Notes under the pieces: model-generated
The model's database searches: none
Told to the model about the DNA's origin: nothing
Seen by the model: only the letters and a program-made list of their open reading frames with translations
Assembly (NCBI GenBank): GCA_032718475.1
Contig: JAUCBJ010001047.1
Span: 1-49,517, forward strand
Origin: Nemertoderma westbladi
Lineage: Eukaryota; Xenacoelomorpha; Nemertodermatida; Nemertodermatidae
Length of the DNA stretch: 49,517 bases
Direction of reading: 5' to 3'
Made by a program: the position numbers and the translations under genes
Part shown: piece by piece, positions 8,286-18,379 of the stretch
How the letters are laid out: the number at the start of each line of letters is the position of its first letter
Position numbering within the stretch: position 1 is the stretch's first letter

Positions 8286-8413
8286 ACAATACAAATGCTC
8301 CATCTTGGTGAAGTGGATGCAATGTATTTACAAATCGAGTGTGGATCAGGATAGTTTTCGTTAAGGTTTCACCTTGGTGAAGTGGAAGCATTGTATTCAC
8401 ATTTCGAGTACCA
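8286..8413. repeat. Diverged tandem repeat (about 78 bp x 1.5)
   Basis: 'CTTGGTGAAGTGGATGCAAT ... ATCGAGT' recurs as 'CTTGGTGAAGTGGAAGCATT ... TTCGAGT' 78 bases later. Confidence 0.65.
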
Positions 8414-8483
8414 TTTTTATTGAAACTATGGGGCATTTTATATTAGCCGATTTTTCAAAATTTGTAAAGTTTTGAGGGTTTTT

Positions 8484-8586
8484 ATGAAAAATATAGGGAT
8501 TTAGGGATTACCATTCAAATTGACTACGAAGAAGCCATAGGGATCATTAATGGTATGCTGAGACTCAGAAATTTTCAGGAATTTTA
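8484..8586 (+). pseudogene. Possible coding remnant 'IQIDYEEAIGIINGMLRL', copy 1
   Basis: In one forward frame the sequence reads IQIDYEEAIGIINGMLRL. A diverged copy at about 9560-9650 reads IQIDYEEAVGVINGMLRL followed by TYFMARSHRID and a stop. Several differences between copies are synonymous (GAC/GAT, GCC/GCA) or conservative (I/V), which suggests both derive from a coding exon. I do not recognise the protein. In this copy the frame soon runs into the 160-bp repeat. Confidence 0.35.
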
Positions 8587-8731
8587 AATTTTGGCCGTCG
8601 CTTCGCGGAAAATATAAAAAGTAAACACAAAATAGGATATACAGATTGTCATAGATTCGATTCCCTACCTCGACCAGGGTCATTATGACCCTCCCCCGAT
8701 ATTTATACAACATTTTATAGCCCGGTAGTAT
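8571..8731. repeat. 160-bp direct repeat, copy 2
   Basis: Near-identical to 8090-8250. The flanks differ beyond the shared segment, so the repeat has sharp edges. Confidence 0.85.
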
Positions 8732-9067
8732 TATGATTAAAGCTACTAAACTAAAACATAACAAAGTGCAATTATCCTATCTGTTCCAACTCAGTGTCAC
8801 TAGTTTAGATAATATACTATAATAATAGTGATAGCAGATGCTTTTAATTTCGCGATGAAATAATGTCAGCAAACGAAATATAGCGAATACATCATAGATA
8901 GAATTTTAAATTTTGCAGTCGCATGGAGTGATAACCCTTAGGTGAAAGCTAAATTTGCTCTACTTTAATCAAATGGGGCATTAAAGCTACGAGTATATTT
9001 TCCTTTACATCCTCCCCCGATCTTACACAAATCTGGGTAAAAGGCAGTTGAAGGGCTATCATTCCCA

Positions 9068-9203
9068 ACATATGCGGTCCTCCCTTTCATGTTTCATTGT
9101 TCTATTCATAGTCGCCTTTAAGAATTTCTCGGGAAAATAAGGACGTATCACTTTCAACCCATGCGGCCCTCCCTTTCATGATTTCATTGAACTATCCATA
9201 GTA
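9068..9203. repeat. Diverged 92-bp tandem repeat
   Basis: 'ATGCGGTCCTCCCTTTCATG' at 9070 recurs as 'ATGCGGCCCTCCCTTTCATG' at 9160, each followed by a similar 25-base tail (TTTCATTG..CTATYCATAGT). Confidence 0.65.
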
Positions 9204-9247
9204 CGAACAATCAAACCAAAGCCTTTGAATATCCTCGCGGCTTATCA

Positions 9248-9332
9248 GCGGCGCCATGGCTAACGGCTTAATATTAACAGTGAAGCATCTAAAAGACAGA
9301 GTGTCTATGATAGGGCAGAATAGTATACTTAC
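9248..9332. repeat. GCGGCGCCA repeat block, copy 3
   Basis: Diverged copy of the right half of 7902-8010: GCGGCGCCATGGCTAACGG, then AAGACAGAGTGTCTATGATAG and GCAGAATAGTATAC. Confidence 0.5.
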
Positions 9333-9559
9333 AGCCTAGAGGTGGTCGCCCTGAAAACTTTGCTCGCCATCAATACATACAAAGCATCGCTTGATGGTTA
9401 GAGTAATAGGGTGGATATTTTCATTTTGGTGAATATAATTTATAGCATTAATCACGAAAATCGCTAAATAATATATTTTAATTAAAATCAACTCTGATAA
9501 ACAACTTGCATATCGAGTTTGTAAAGAATTCATAGGGATTGGCTGTTTATTTAGGGGTT

Positions 9560-9650
9560 AACATTCAAATTGATTACGAAGAAGCAGTAGGGGTCATTAA
9601 TGGTATGCTGAGACTCACTTACTTCATGGCTCGCTCTCATAGAATAGATT
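9560..9650 (+). pseudogene. Possible coding remnant 'IQIDYEEAVGVINGMLRL', copy 2
   Basis: The forward frame ends LRLTYFMARSHRID and then a TAA stop. It is paired with the copy at 8484. Upstream the frame is not open, so only the last exon-like 30 codons are visible. Confidence 0.35.
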
Positions 9651-9721
9651 AACTAGTAGAGAAAAATGAAAAATAACCGGTTAAACATCTTATATTTTTT
9701 AAACAATATGGGGAAACAAGA

Positions 9722-9824
9722 ATAAATAATTTACCGACAACATCAATATTAAATAATATAACAACAACGGATAAATAATTTACCATCAACATTAATAATA
9801 AATAATATAAGAACATCAACAATA
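9722..9824. repeat. About 52-bp tandem repeat x2, AT-rich
   Basis: 'AATAATTTACCGACAACATC' and 'AATAATTTACCATCAACATT' begin two successive diverged units ending in AATATAAYAACA. It lies just downstream of the 569-aa gene. Confidence 0.6.
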
Positions 9825-9872
9825 ACAAAAGATATAGTCAGAACAGTTTTTAATAAATAGAGACTGTTTATA

Positions 9873-11582
9873 TTAATAGGGTTGCTGGCCTCCGAGAATA
9901 ACTGGTTTAACCCTTTTAGGGTCCGATACTATTAATGGTTGCGATAATTTTCTCTTTAATAGATTGTTGAGATAGCCTTTTCTTGGGGGGTGAAATAGAT
10001 TAAGGTGTGTTTGCTGCGGGAGAAAGATGCCTTCTCTGAGAGAACGTTTTAGTAATTCGAAAAGGCGCGCGATGGTAAAGTCGTTGGATAGGGTGATAGT
10101 GTTGGTATTTTTCGTATTGGTGAATATAATTTCTGTTGGTTTGTTCTCGATATGAATGTAAGGACTGAGATAGTAGTGAGAGTTGGGTGGGTTGGTTATA
10201 TTTATCGTGAGAAAATCGCTGCCCCTAATATTGAGACCGTTGGTGAACTGAAAAGTGGTATTCTCTTCGTCTTTCATTAAAATGGGCCAGATACCGACAT
10301 ATTTTTCGGATTTGAACTTATAGATAAAGGCTGCGATACTGCTATTTATGAGATAGCGTTGGTGATTGGGGATCGTAATCTGCTTTGGTTTGAAAGCAAA
10401 TTGTATAGCCATAGCCTTGAATCTGATTAGAGCCTCGCGCGCTTGAATCGTGTTAGCTATAGTAAAGGATTCGTTAAATTTTCTCTCGGTTATCTGTAAA
10501 TCAATTTCTGAATCACTGATACAACTTTGTATCGATATTCGCTCGGAAATGTTGTCTTTGTAGACGTTAAGTTCATCGTAGCAGACACATTCACTATCCT
10601 CGATGGTTGAATCGAACCATTTCAATTCGCCGACCTCGGTTGGTGTAAGAAGAATCATGCCCCTAGAAGAAACAATAGCCTTTCCATCGTCAACCTCGTA
10701 GCCATTGGTGATCGCTAAATTGCGCTCGTTCCGAATATTTGTAACAAACCCAAAAGTGCAATAGTCAAAAGCAACCCAATTGCCCGGTTTTAGGACAAGG
10801 TGAGTAGTAGGATTAATAAAAGGGCGACAGATGTTTACATATTGTTGAAATAAATTGGCGCAGGCGACGGAAAATGTGATCCATGAACTGTTTACCGTGT
10901 CTTCCAGCTTTATTAACTCGAGTGGTTTCACTGGGTTAATACTTCCATAGGTGCCAACTCTATAATTGAATCCAAAGTAATAGGAGACTTTATTGGCGAA
11001 AAAGCATGTGAGCTCATTCAATTTCTCGCCGAAAGCGAGAACATCCTTGTCGAAAAGTTTAAAGAAACGAGTCTCCTCTTCCTCGGTCGGAGTCGACGAG
11101 TTCCAGATGAGAAGAAGAATCGAGTTTGCGATACTATGAAAATCAAATAAGCGATCATCGGAGAAGAAGGAGGTTACGAGAGTGGTTAAACCCAGTAGAC
11201 GATTTGCCACATCTTGGTTGATGTTTTCTCGAATAAAATCGACTATACTAGTTGGAATCGTAAACGTCTCGGGCGAAGTAGTTAGATTGAACGTTATTTT
11301 GTTGTCCCTTTTTAAAAGTTTGAAACCGTGGTTGGAGGAATGAAGTTTATTATCGTCGAGGGTTTGATATTGTCCATCGTGAAGTTCGTAGCAGGCACGG
11401 AAAATAAAGTGCGCGTAGTTTGCCGGAATCGGGATGGGTTGGTTTAAGGTTGTATTTATCGTTAACGGGAAGAGTTTGTTCGCCGAATCGAAATATAGAC
11501 CAAACGAGTTGTCTTGTAGCATAAACTGATTTTCGTTGCAAACCAGATCGTTGCTTGAATAGCTGATTTCTGAATGTGCCAT
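9873..11582 (-). CDS. Intact 569-aa protein of unknown function
   Basis: A single uninterrupted ORF starting MAHSEISYSSNDLVCNENQF. The composition is rich in Phe, Ile, Asn and Thr, as in beta-rich structural proteins. The middle is mixed helical ('FFKLFDKDVLAFGEKLNELT') and the end is basic and NLS-like ('KRKLSQPLIVSDPKRVKPV'). There is no signal peptide or obvious transmembrane helix. I recognise no domain. The N-terminal 'YFDSANKLFPLTINTTLNQP' loosely recalls the 'FP.NT...F...L..P' start of the two paralogs at 305-1934, too weakly to claim homology. It reads leftward like the Polinton-type block and has a strong, well-formed promoter, so it may belong to the same or another virus-like element. 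The typical Polinton major capsid motifs are not visible. Confidence 0.8.
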   Translation of the reverse strand: MAHSEISYSSNDLVCNENQFMLQDNSFGLYFDSANKLFPLTINTTLNQPIPIPANYAHFIFRACYELHDGQYQTLDDNKLHSSNHGFKLLKRDNKITFNLTTSPETFTIPTSIVDFIRENINQDVANRLLGLTTLVTSFFSDDRLFDFHSIANSILLLIWNSSTPTEEEETRFFKLFDKDVLAFGEKLNELTCFFANKVSYYFGFNYRVGTYGSINPVKPLELIKLEDTVNSSWITFSVACANLFQQYVNICRPFINPTTHLVLKPGNWVAFDYCTFGFVTNIRNERNLAITNGYEVDDGKAIVSSRGMILLTPTEVGELKWFDSTIEDSECVCYDELNVYKDNISERISIQSCISDSEIDLQITERKFNESFTIANTIQAREALIRFKAMAIQFAFKPKQITIPNHQRYLINSSIAAFIYKFKSEKYVGIWPILMKDEENTTFQFTNGLNIRGSDFLTINITNPPNSHYYLSPYIHIENKPTEIIFTNTKNTNTITLSNDFTIARLFELLKRSLREGIFLPQQTHLNLFHPPRKGYLNNLLKRKLSQPLIVSDPKRVKPVILGGQQPY

Positions 11583-11698
11583 CGTGATTGTGTACCGGTA
11601 ACTCGTTTAGGAAATAAAAATAAATAAATACTTTTACGAAAATAATTAAAACTTTTCAGGAAAACAAAGAGACAATGATTGGGAATGTGGTGAACGGG

Positions 11699-11800
11699 GG
11701 CTATTATAGAGGGGGCTAGAATGGGTTAGCCAATCAGGGAACAGGAGGGAGAAAAGACTGTATAATTAAACCAATCAGAGAGCAGCTTTGATGACGTCAC
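11699..11800 (-). promoter_or_regulatory. Composite promoter: CRE, two CCAAT boxes, TATA
   Basis: Upstream of the ATG at 11582 the minus strand carries, in order toward the gene, TGACGTCA (CRE, 11791-11798), CTGATTGG (inverted CCAAT, about 11772-11779), CTGATTGGC (about 11740-11748) and TATAATA (about 11703-11709). The order and roughly 120-base distance to the ATG fit an RNA polymerase II promoter responsive to CREB/ATF and NF-Y factors. Confidence 0.65.
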
Positions 11801-11826
11801 ATCAGGCGAGATAATGATTGCCCAAT

Positions 11827-11864
11827 GTTATTCAATGGTAGACAGAGTGGCGCCATTGAATAAC
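11827..11864. repeat. Perfect 12-bp inverted repeat
   Basis: GTTATTCAATGG and CCATTGAATAAC are separated by 14 bases (TAGACAGAGTGGCG). It sits between the promoter of the 569-aa gene and the start of a LINE fragment. Confidence 0.75.
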
Positions 11865-11889
11865 GAAGACAAAGGGGCCGCGAGAGGAA

Positions 11890-14245
11890 AGATTATAAAG
11901 TTAACCATGCATTCTTAACATTCCTGGGAGACTTTAATGCAAGTCTGCATCAATCACCTACATCGCCCTGGGTCTATAGCAATAGTGTTAACCGAAATTC
12001 TGTCCATCTTCAGGATTTTATCTCTGGAAATGGATTGTTTTCGGCTGGAACCCAGTTCAAGAAGCGAACTGGAAAGCGATGGACTCATAGTGGACCCAGT
12101 GGTCACAAGTCCCAGATAGACCATATTCTGTTTCGTAGGAAATACAGGAGCTCTATACAAGACTGTAATGCATTTACACTTCGACCCTTCTCCAGTGATC
12201 ACCGCCTTATTGTGGCCAAGGTAAGACTTAGTCTGCGTGCTAGCAGAACAATGAAATCTGCCTTGCCGCGGCATGACTGGTCCTCTCTGTTGCAACAGCC
12301 AAGTGTGAGATCCAGCTTCACACTACAGCTGAGCAACAGGTATGAGGCTCTTGCCTCTGAGGCGGCAGATCACTGTGAGGGCTATACTGCCTTTACAGAA
12401 GCAGTTAAGTTAGCAGCTGCAGAAACAGTTCCTGTATACCCTCGAAACAGGAAAAGGGCCCCCTGGACTGACAACAAAAATTCAGAAGTGCCGAAATGCC
12501 CTTCATAAGGCGCAGAAAGAGTCCCGACTCAAACAGACTACAGCGGCCATGAATGCAGTTAAGGCTGCATCTAGGTCCCTGAACAGGCAGTACTCTGCTA
12601 ATCTACAGGAGCTAATAAACCAACAGGTTGATGCCATCAATGATGCTGACGACAGCAGGCAATCATCCCAGGCATGGAAATCGATCAATCTGCTAACTGG
12701 GCGGAAAAGCCAACCATCCACCAAGGTTAAGGCTGAATCACCAGCCGATCGCTTCAATGGTTGGTAAGCCCACTTTGAAAAGCTCCTCAATAATGACAGG
12801 GTATTGCCTGATAACTTTATAGAAGTAAAAGTGTCTGAGTCTGTACTCCCAGATATTCCCATTGGCGATATCTCCTTTGCAGAAGTGAAGGCTGCTGCAA
12901 AGAGCATTAAGACCAATCGTGCCAGTGGAGTAGATGGTGTTCCCCCTGAGGTCTTTAAAATACCTGAGTGTTTAAAGCTCATCTATGTTCCGGTTCCGTA
13001 AAGGTCGTGGGACCATGGAGCCCATTTTGGCACTTAGAAGGATAATTGAAGAGTTATCAAAAAAGAAAGACAGGCATCTATCTGGCTGTTATCTTTGTTG
13101 ACTTCTTCAAGGCCTTTGATTCAGTCTCTCGCTCACGTATGTTCAGCATACTTTCATTATATGGGATTCCTGGTGAAATTATTGCAGCAATCAGATCAGT
13201 ATACGGTGGTTCGACAACATTTGTGTCTACTGTTGACAGTGACACAGAACCATTTGAAGTGTTATGGGGCGTCCTCCAAGGAGACACACTTGCACCATTC
13301 TTGTTCATTATTGTGGTTGACTATGTTCTACGCATGTCCTTAGATCATTATAATGATGATGGGGTGATGATAACTCCACCTACTGGCTCCAGAAGTCGAG
13401 GAAATCCTGCCAAGTACCTAACTGATCTAGACTTTGCTGATGACTTAGGAGTACTCTCAGAATCATTAGAGGGAGCCCAACGGCTCCTCAGCTCATTAGA
13501 ACATGCTGCTTCTAGTGTTGGTCTTTTTATTAACTCCAGAAAGACTAAAATTCTGACAGTTAACTTTGAAAGTCCTCAGCAAGTCTCTGATCGGATGAGC
13601 ATAAGCTCAAAGGATGGTATGCTTGAGCATGTGGACGACTTCTGTTACCTGGGATCATGGATCCGGAAGTCAGGTGAGGACCTTCGAATACGTAATGGAA
13701 AGGCATGGGCAGCCTTGAATAGGCTTTCCTGGATTTGGAAGTCACCGACAGTTAATCGGAAGCTTAAGGTCCGATTATTTAGAGCAGCAATAGTTCCAGT
13801 ACTCCTCTACGGGAGTCCATGCTGGGCTCTAACTGCTGAGGACACCAAATCTCTGGATGGCACATTCACAAGAATGCTACGCCGGGTTCATTGTGTCAAG
13901 TACAATGCACACATCTCCAACCAGACACTATATAATATTGGAGGTGTCTCATTGGTTCCCCCAAGCTTGACACTAGAACAAAATCGCCTCCGCTTTGCAG
14001 GACATTGCTTTCGCCGTGAGGACCAGCCAGTGCATAATCTTGTACTTTGGCAGCCTCATGGAGTGAATAAGCATGGTGGACAGCCCATGACTTTCTTGAG
14101 ACGCATCTTAAAGGACACTGGACTTAAAGATGTGGATGATCTAGCAAATGTCATGGGTGATAGGGAGTTGTGGCGGTGCAATTTTGTTGACAATTCTTAA
14201 AAATGCAGCTGCAATGCAGCATGCCGATCCTAGTAGTAGTAGTTC
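11890..14245 (+). mobile_element. RTE-like LINE copy A, 5'-truncated and mutated
   Basis: The first recognisable residues are the endonuclease motif LGDFNA (about 11924). Next come 'SQIDHILF' and 'SSDHRLI' (endonuclease), a frameshift near 12,490, a stop in 'FNGW*AHFEKLL' near 12,764, a deletion near 12,980 and a frameshift near 13,055. The RT core is in the long frame 13,046-14,200 ('FVDFFKAFDSV', 'LQGDTLAPFLF', 'FADDLGVL'). The C-terminus 'RRILKDTGL...DRELW' is typical of RTE/SR2-type LINEs. The 3' end is GATCC followed by (TAG)n at about 14,228-14,242. Copies B and C share the tail. Confidence 0.85.
13046..14200 (+). pseudogene. Reverse transcriptase segment of LINE copy A (384 codons)
   Basis: The longest intact piece of copy A. 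RT motifs seen: 'VDFFKAFDSV' (motif A with the first Asp), 'GVLQGDTLAPFLF' (motif B region), 'LDFADDLGVL' (motif C, FADD), then 'GLFINSRKTKIL' and 'LCYLGSWI'-like thumb elements. The C-terminal domain holds 'VLLYGSPCWAL' and 'GDRELWR'. It lacks the endonuclease in frame and part of the fingers region is deleted, so it is a non-autonomous relic. The frame ends TAA after 'NFVDNS'. Confidence 0.85.
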
Positions 14246-15110
14246 AATTTGATGGAGGAACAGCATTTGCATGATGTTGGAAAGGCTGCCAGTAATGCCA
14301 GTGGAACAGCGGCTGTTGTCGCTTCCAGTTAGGGGTGGGGATCCCAGTTGCTGTGATTTACAATACCAGCATACAAACACGAGATACACAATTTTTTCGC
14401 AGATAGATACCCAGACTGAGTTGGCCCACAATGTGGTTGTCGAGCCAATGCTCCAACCACTAACTGGCGAATCTTTCCCTCCTCTCACCCACACAGACCA
14501 GCAGGCAAGACTCGTCATGTCGGTGAGCGGATTCTGGAGCAACCGCTTCCTGAAGTTGATGAGTCTGTAACAACCAGCTGGTGGGAACCAATACGGCAAT
14601 GCTGTTGCTGAACACCACCCATCTCCACCATGAGGCATGGAAGATCCGGAAGTATGAGGAGAAGATCTTGTGGAACATGCCACCTTCACTCTTTTCAGCT
14701 TTTGGAGGAATGGCGCCTTTATCAGCTTTGCTCTTCTCAGCTCAACCCAGATGTATCTGCGGGGGTTCTGGTGTAACGGGAAATATGCCCCCCCCCCCCC
14801 CCCCCCCCAGTGAATGTGCCAGGTCTCAGGCCCTGGTCCTGTTTCCTGGGAAAAATTCCGCCCCGGGCATTGTTTTCATAGGAAAAGATGCCGCCCCCCC
14901 TGAATTACACTATTTTATTGAAGACTGCCTGCCTCATAGATTGTATGCACAACTGAACCCAGCCTATGAAAGAGACCCCATACCAACCAACATCAACCAC
15001 TACTTTGGGGACTGTTGTATGAAACACTTACTTTTATATACTACTTATTTTATGAAACTCTTTACAATTTTTTTCATAAACATTTTTTTTGATAAATAAG
15101 AAACACACGT
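14246..15110. other. No supportable gene; contains poly-C run
   Basis: Overlapping ORFs on both strands here (for example 172 codons on plus at 14,581 and 182 on minus ending 14,141) show no recognisable domain. A 21-base poly-C run lies at 14,788-14,808, followed by 'TTTCCTGGGAAAAATTCC' and 'TTTTCATAGGAAAAGATGCC', which are reverse-type relatives of the repeats at 15,530-15,645. Confidence 0.6.
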
Positions 15111-15116
15111 CACAAA

Positions 15117-15264
15117 CCAATTGAGAGAAAGGAGCAGGTTACAGAGGCAGGCTTTTCTAACCAAAACAATAAACGGCCACTTTACCAATTAAGGGAAAGA
15201 AGCAGGTTACAGATGACGCAGGCTTTTCTAACCAAAACAATAAACGGCCACTTTACCAATTGAG
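15117..15264. repeat. Tandem repeat, 67-70 bp x 2.2
   Basis: Units begin ACCAATTGAG(A/G)GAAAG, contain GCAGGTTACAGA and TTTTCTAACCAAAACAATAA, and end CGGCCACTTT. Unit 2 has a 3-base insertion (GATGACGCAGG). A third unit begins at 15,253. Confidence 0.85.
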
Positions 15265-15527
15265 GGTCACTCTTTAACCAAAAAATCAGGCAGTCAAGCA
15301 ATAGGTACTGGTTTGCCAGTACACAGATGTAGAATGACAATTAGAAAGGTTGAAACAACGGTCCCCAAAGTAACAAGACTCCTTCCTGCTGTCCTGTCCA
15401 GCTGTTCTACATTCCGTACCTCAGTATACCTTCTTATGTACTATCCTTCATTACATAACTATAGGCCTATACCAGTTGGCAGATTGGAAGACGCTACCAG
15501 TATCGTACCAGTTTCCATTCTCTTGCG

Positions 15528-15650
15528 GGGGAAAATTTTCCATGGGGGGGGGGGGCATAATTTCCTATGAAAAATTGCCTGGGGCATAATTTCCTAGGAA
15601 AAAATGCCCTGGGGGGGGGGGGGGCAATAATTTCCTAGGAAAAAATGAAC
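15528..15650. repeat. Poly-G / TTTCCTAGGAAAAAATGCCC repeat cluster
   Basis: Three units of the form 'GGGGCATAATTTCCTAGGAA' plus 'AAAATGCCC' separated by poly-G runs (15,545-15,555 and 15,611-15,624). TTTCCTAGGAAA is itself palindromic. Related inverted pieces lie at 14,845-14,900, about 700 bases away. Confidence 0.7.
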
Positions 15651-16317
15651 AGAGGCATATTCTAGGGGTGGGGCTGATTTCACTGTGACACCTGCCTGCT
15701 GCCAAGAGATTGGCACAGGCAGCAGCTCTGGCCATCATGTTAGTGAACACAGACTCAGAGCCAGGAATGTTCACTTACATAGCAGGCTGGTTTGGTTGGT
15801 GGTGGTGCTCTAGAATGTTTGTTTTTTTACAGATGCCCAGTAATTATTGTCCTCCAGTATAATGGAATTTTCTGATGATACCGAGAGTCATCATTCCCAT
15901 CTGCCCCAATATTTTTCCATAAATATTTGTAATATTGTTTGAAAATTTTTTTTCACATAACTTGTTTGGAACATTATAATTTTACTCGATTTTTTAAAGA
16001 TAATTTTATTATACTCGATTTTTTGAAGACTAATTGTTTTGTGTCATCTTAACTATTTACTAATAACTTGAATATAACAAATAAGTTATTAGAAAATCTG
16101 TCTTAATCTGTCTGAAAAATCTGTCTTGACATTGATGGTGTGTTGAACTAGTTGTGTTTCAAATTTCAGGCAATAAGAAAATTATTCGTAAAAAATATGT
16201 GATTTTCTGATGACATGGTCATCAGAAAATGACATGTAAGCTTTTATATTATTTGATAAAAAAAGTGCACAATAAGATAATAAGATATTAAAATAACAAT
16301 AACAAGATCTCTTAAAA

Positions 16318-17014
16318 ATGGATGGTGGTAGTAGTGATAGATACAAAATGTTGGCGTGTGCTTTAGCAATATGTATTCTGGCAAGACGCATACGCAGGCG
16401 CAGAATCCGTGAAATTCGGAAACAAGAATGGTTTAAAAACCGAAAACAGCATCGAGCTTATGGTGGTAATCTAATGGCTGAACCACAAGTATGATCTTGG
16501 AGCATATAGGAATTTCCTGAGAATGGATAACGAAACATTTAAAGAGCTTGTTGACACTGGGATTCCATATATACAGCGTCAAGATACAGACTATAGGATG
16601 AGTATCTCTCCAGGTGAGAGGTTGGCGGAACATTACAATATCTTGCGACAGGAGACACATTTACTGATCTCCAGTACATTTTCTGTATTCACCGAACAAC
16701 CATTGGAGTCATTATTCCAGAAACGTGTGAGTCATTGGAGCTTGTGCTTAAATACCTGTATCTTTGCTTTCCAAAAAAAGGAAACTGCCTGGCTCAAATT
16801 CACAAAGGGATTTGAGCAGTTGTGGACTTTCCCCCATTGCATCGGTGCACTCGATAGTAACAAGTTCATAATTCGCATATCACCTCCTCCAAATAGTGGA
16901 TCACTTTGTTATAATTACAAAAATTTGAACAGTGTTATAAGATGTTGGTTGGTATTAGTTGATGCTGAGTACTGGTGGTCTGATGCAGACGTAGAAAGGG
17001 ATTTTTTTATCTAA
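16318..17014 (+). pseudogene. Broken PIF/Harbinger transposase (HARBI1-like)
   Basis: A first frame (16,318-16,494) is basic, with 'RRIRRRRIREIRKQEWFKNR', like the N-terminus of Harbinger nucleases. After a frameshift near 16,490 the second frame continues with 'MDNETFKELVD' (16,523), then 'FPHCIGALDSNKFIIRISPP' with the first catalytic Asp and 'NYKNLNSVIRCWLVLVDAEY' with the second. The expected last part with the acidic third residue is missing: the frame ends 'DVERDFFI'. The protein would be a DDE-type transposase for DNA cut-and-paste. No terminal inverted repeats were found, so this is a degraded relic. Confidence 0.8.
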
Positions 17015-17235
17015 TAAGCATAATAATGATAGGCCTACTGTTGTTATTGGTGATGATACTAACACCCTAGTAGTATTACTACTATAGTATGCCTTTTTTT
17101 ACAAATAATTGTAATTGTCTATCTCGAAAGCCTAGTAGCTTCTAGCCAATATACAAGATATTATCGTTCACCTTGAAAGTGGACAAATTGCTCGAAGGCA
17201 GACCTAAATGAAGTACCTCATAGGTTCAGTTCTGT
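17015..17235. other. Spacer without supportable gene
   Basis: AT-rich sequence after the Harbinger relic; no ORF or repeat I can support. Confidence 0.5.
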
Positions 17236-17496
17236 TGTTTTATACACACTACAATAGGTCTTCGGTATGCCCTAAACTTCGAGTTTCTCGATCATTTCTT
17301 TGAATTCTCATGTTTAATGACCAACTCCCAATCCAAGGATAGGAAGTCACAGTCATTAAGGTGTAAAACTCTTTGTAATTGTGTTGGTAGGCAATAAACT
17401 AAAGATTGATGATTTTCTTAGTATTTTCACTTTATTTACAGTTGACATTTTTCCTTTACTACAGAGACTGGTAGTTGTCGCCAAGTATCTGGACTC
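17236..17496. repeat. Direct repeat R1, copy 1 (about 261 bp)
   Basis: From TGTTTTATACACACTACAAT to GTATCTGGACTC. It matches 19,493-19,782 closely, with small insertions in the second copy (including a duplicated CAGTTGACATT). A linked block AATAATATAAATA..GATTTTTGTTGCC lies at 17,808-17,846 here and at 19,785-19,822 next to copy 2, so about 310 bases between the blocks differ. Confidence 0.85.
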
Positions 17497-18379
17497 TCAG
17501 TAATTGTAGTTATAGTCGTATTAATGTTAACTTTCATAATACTTTTAACTGAAATGCTACCTATTATTATGTTTTATGTATTATATTAGTGTGTTATATC
17601 TTATAATGTTTTACTTTATAATTTGTAATAAAAACCGATGTCTTTGCCCCCAAGAGCATCGGTTTCACTCAGTTATGTTCATCCCTTGATTGTATATATA
17701 TATATAATTAAGTGTCACCGGTGGTGGTAATATTGAAAACTTTGATTTGACCAAATCAAAAATTTTATAAAAATAACTAAATGAAACGAAACAACACGAA
17801 ATGATACTAATAATATAAATATTGATTTTTGTTGCCAAAATATCACTAAACTTCTGGACATCATTGTCAACTTTGCAATGATGGGCCCAATGAAAGTTAT
17901 AATAATAAATATACAATCAGACAATTTGCTTCAATCGCGTTGATTAATCCTATCCAGATAGATTCATACAGTATAAACTCCAAAGCAATGTATTACTCAT
18001 ATTGCCTTCTATTATTATAAAGCATGAGTACATCAAGTAGGAATTCCAACTATTTCTTAATATAAATTATTTGCCTTTTTCTGTTCACTGAAACCAATAT
18101 CCGTAAATGTAACGGCTGGTATCTATGGCACCTTTTTAGTAGGAGAGTTTGTGTTGGTCTATCAGTCCATTACTTTATTTCATAAAACACACCAATTATT
18201 TATTCATATAAACTGCTCCATTTACTAACATTGGGCTACTTTGCTTCCACTATGCAGCAGCAAGTATTTAATGTTTATTGGGTTGCGTGTTATGTTTTTT
18301 AAGTATGGAATGTTAGTGTCGATATATTCATTTGTAGAATATTGTATTTTAGTGGGTGAAGTATTTTGTAAACCCTAAA
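17497..18379. other. AT-rich spacer upstream of the peptide gene
   Basis: Contains a (TA)n run near 17,693-17,706 and the second half of repeat R1 (17,808-17,846). No gene apart from the 5' region of the peptide gene is seen. No clear TATA box could be chosen among many AT-rich stretches. Confidence 0.5.

Noticed and set aside
14141-15099. Long overlapping ORFs on both strands (182 codons minus, 172 plus)
   Set aside because: No domain, no splice context, and one of them runs through a poly-C tract that only encodes prolines; most likely chance frames in non-coding DNA.
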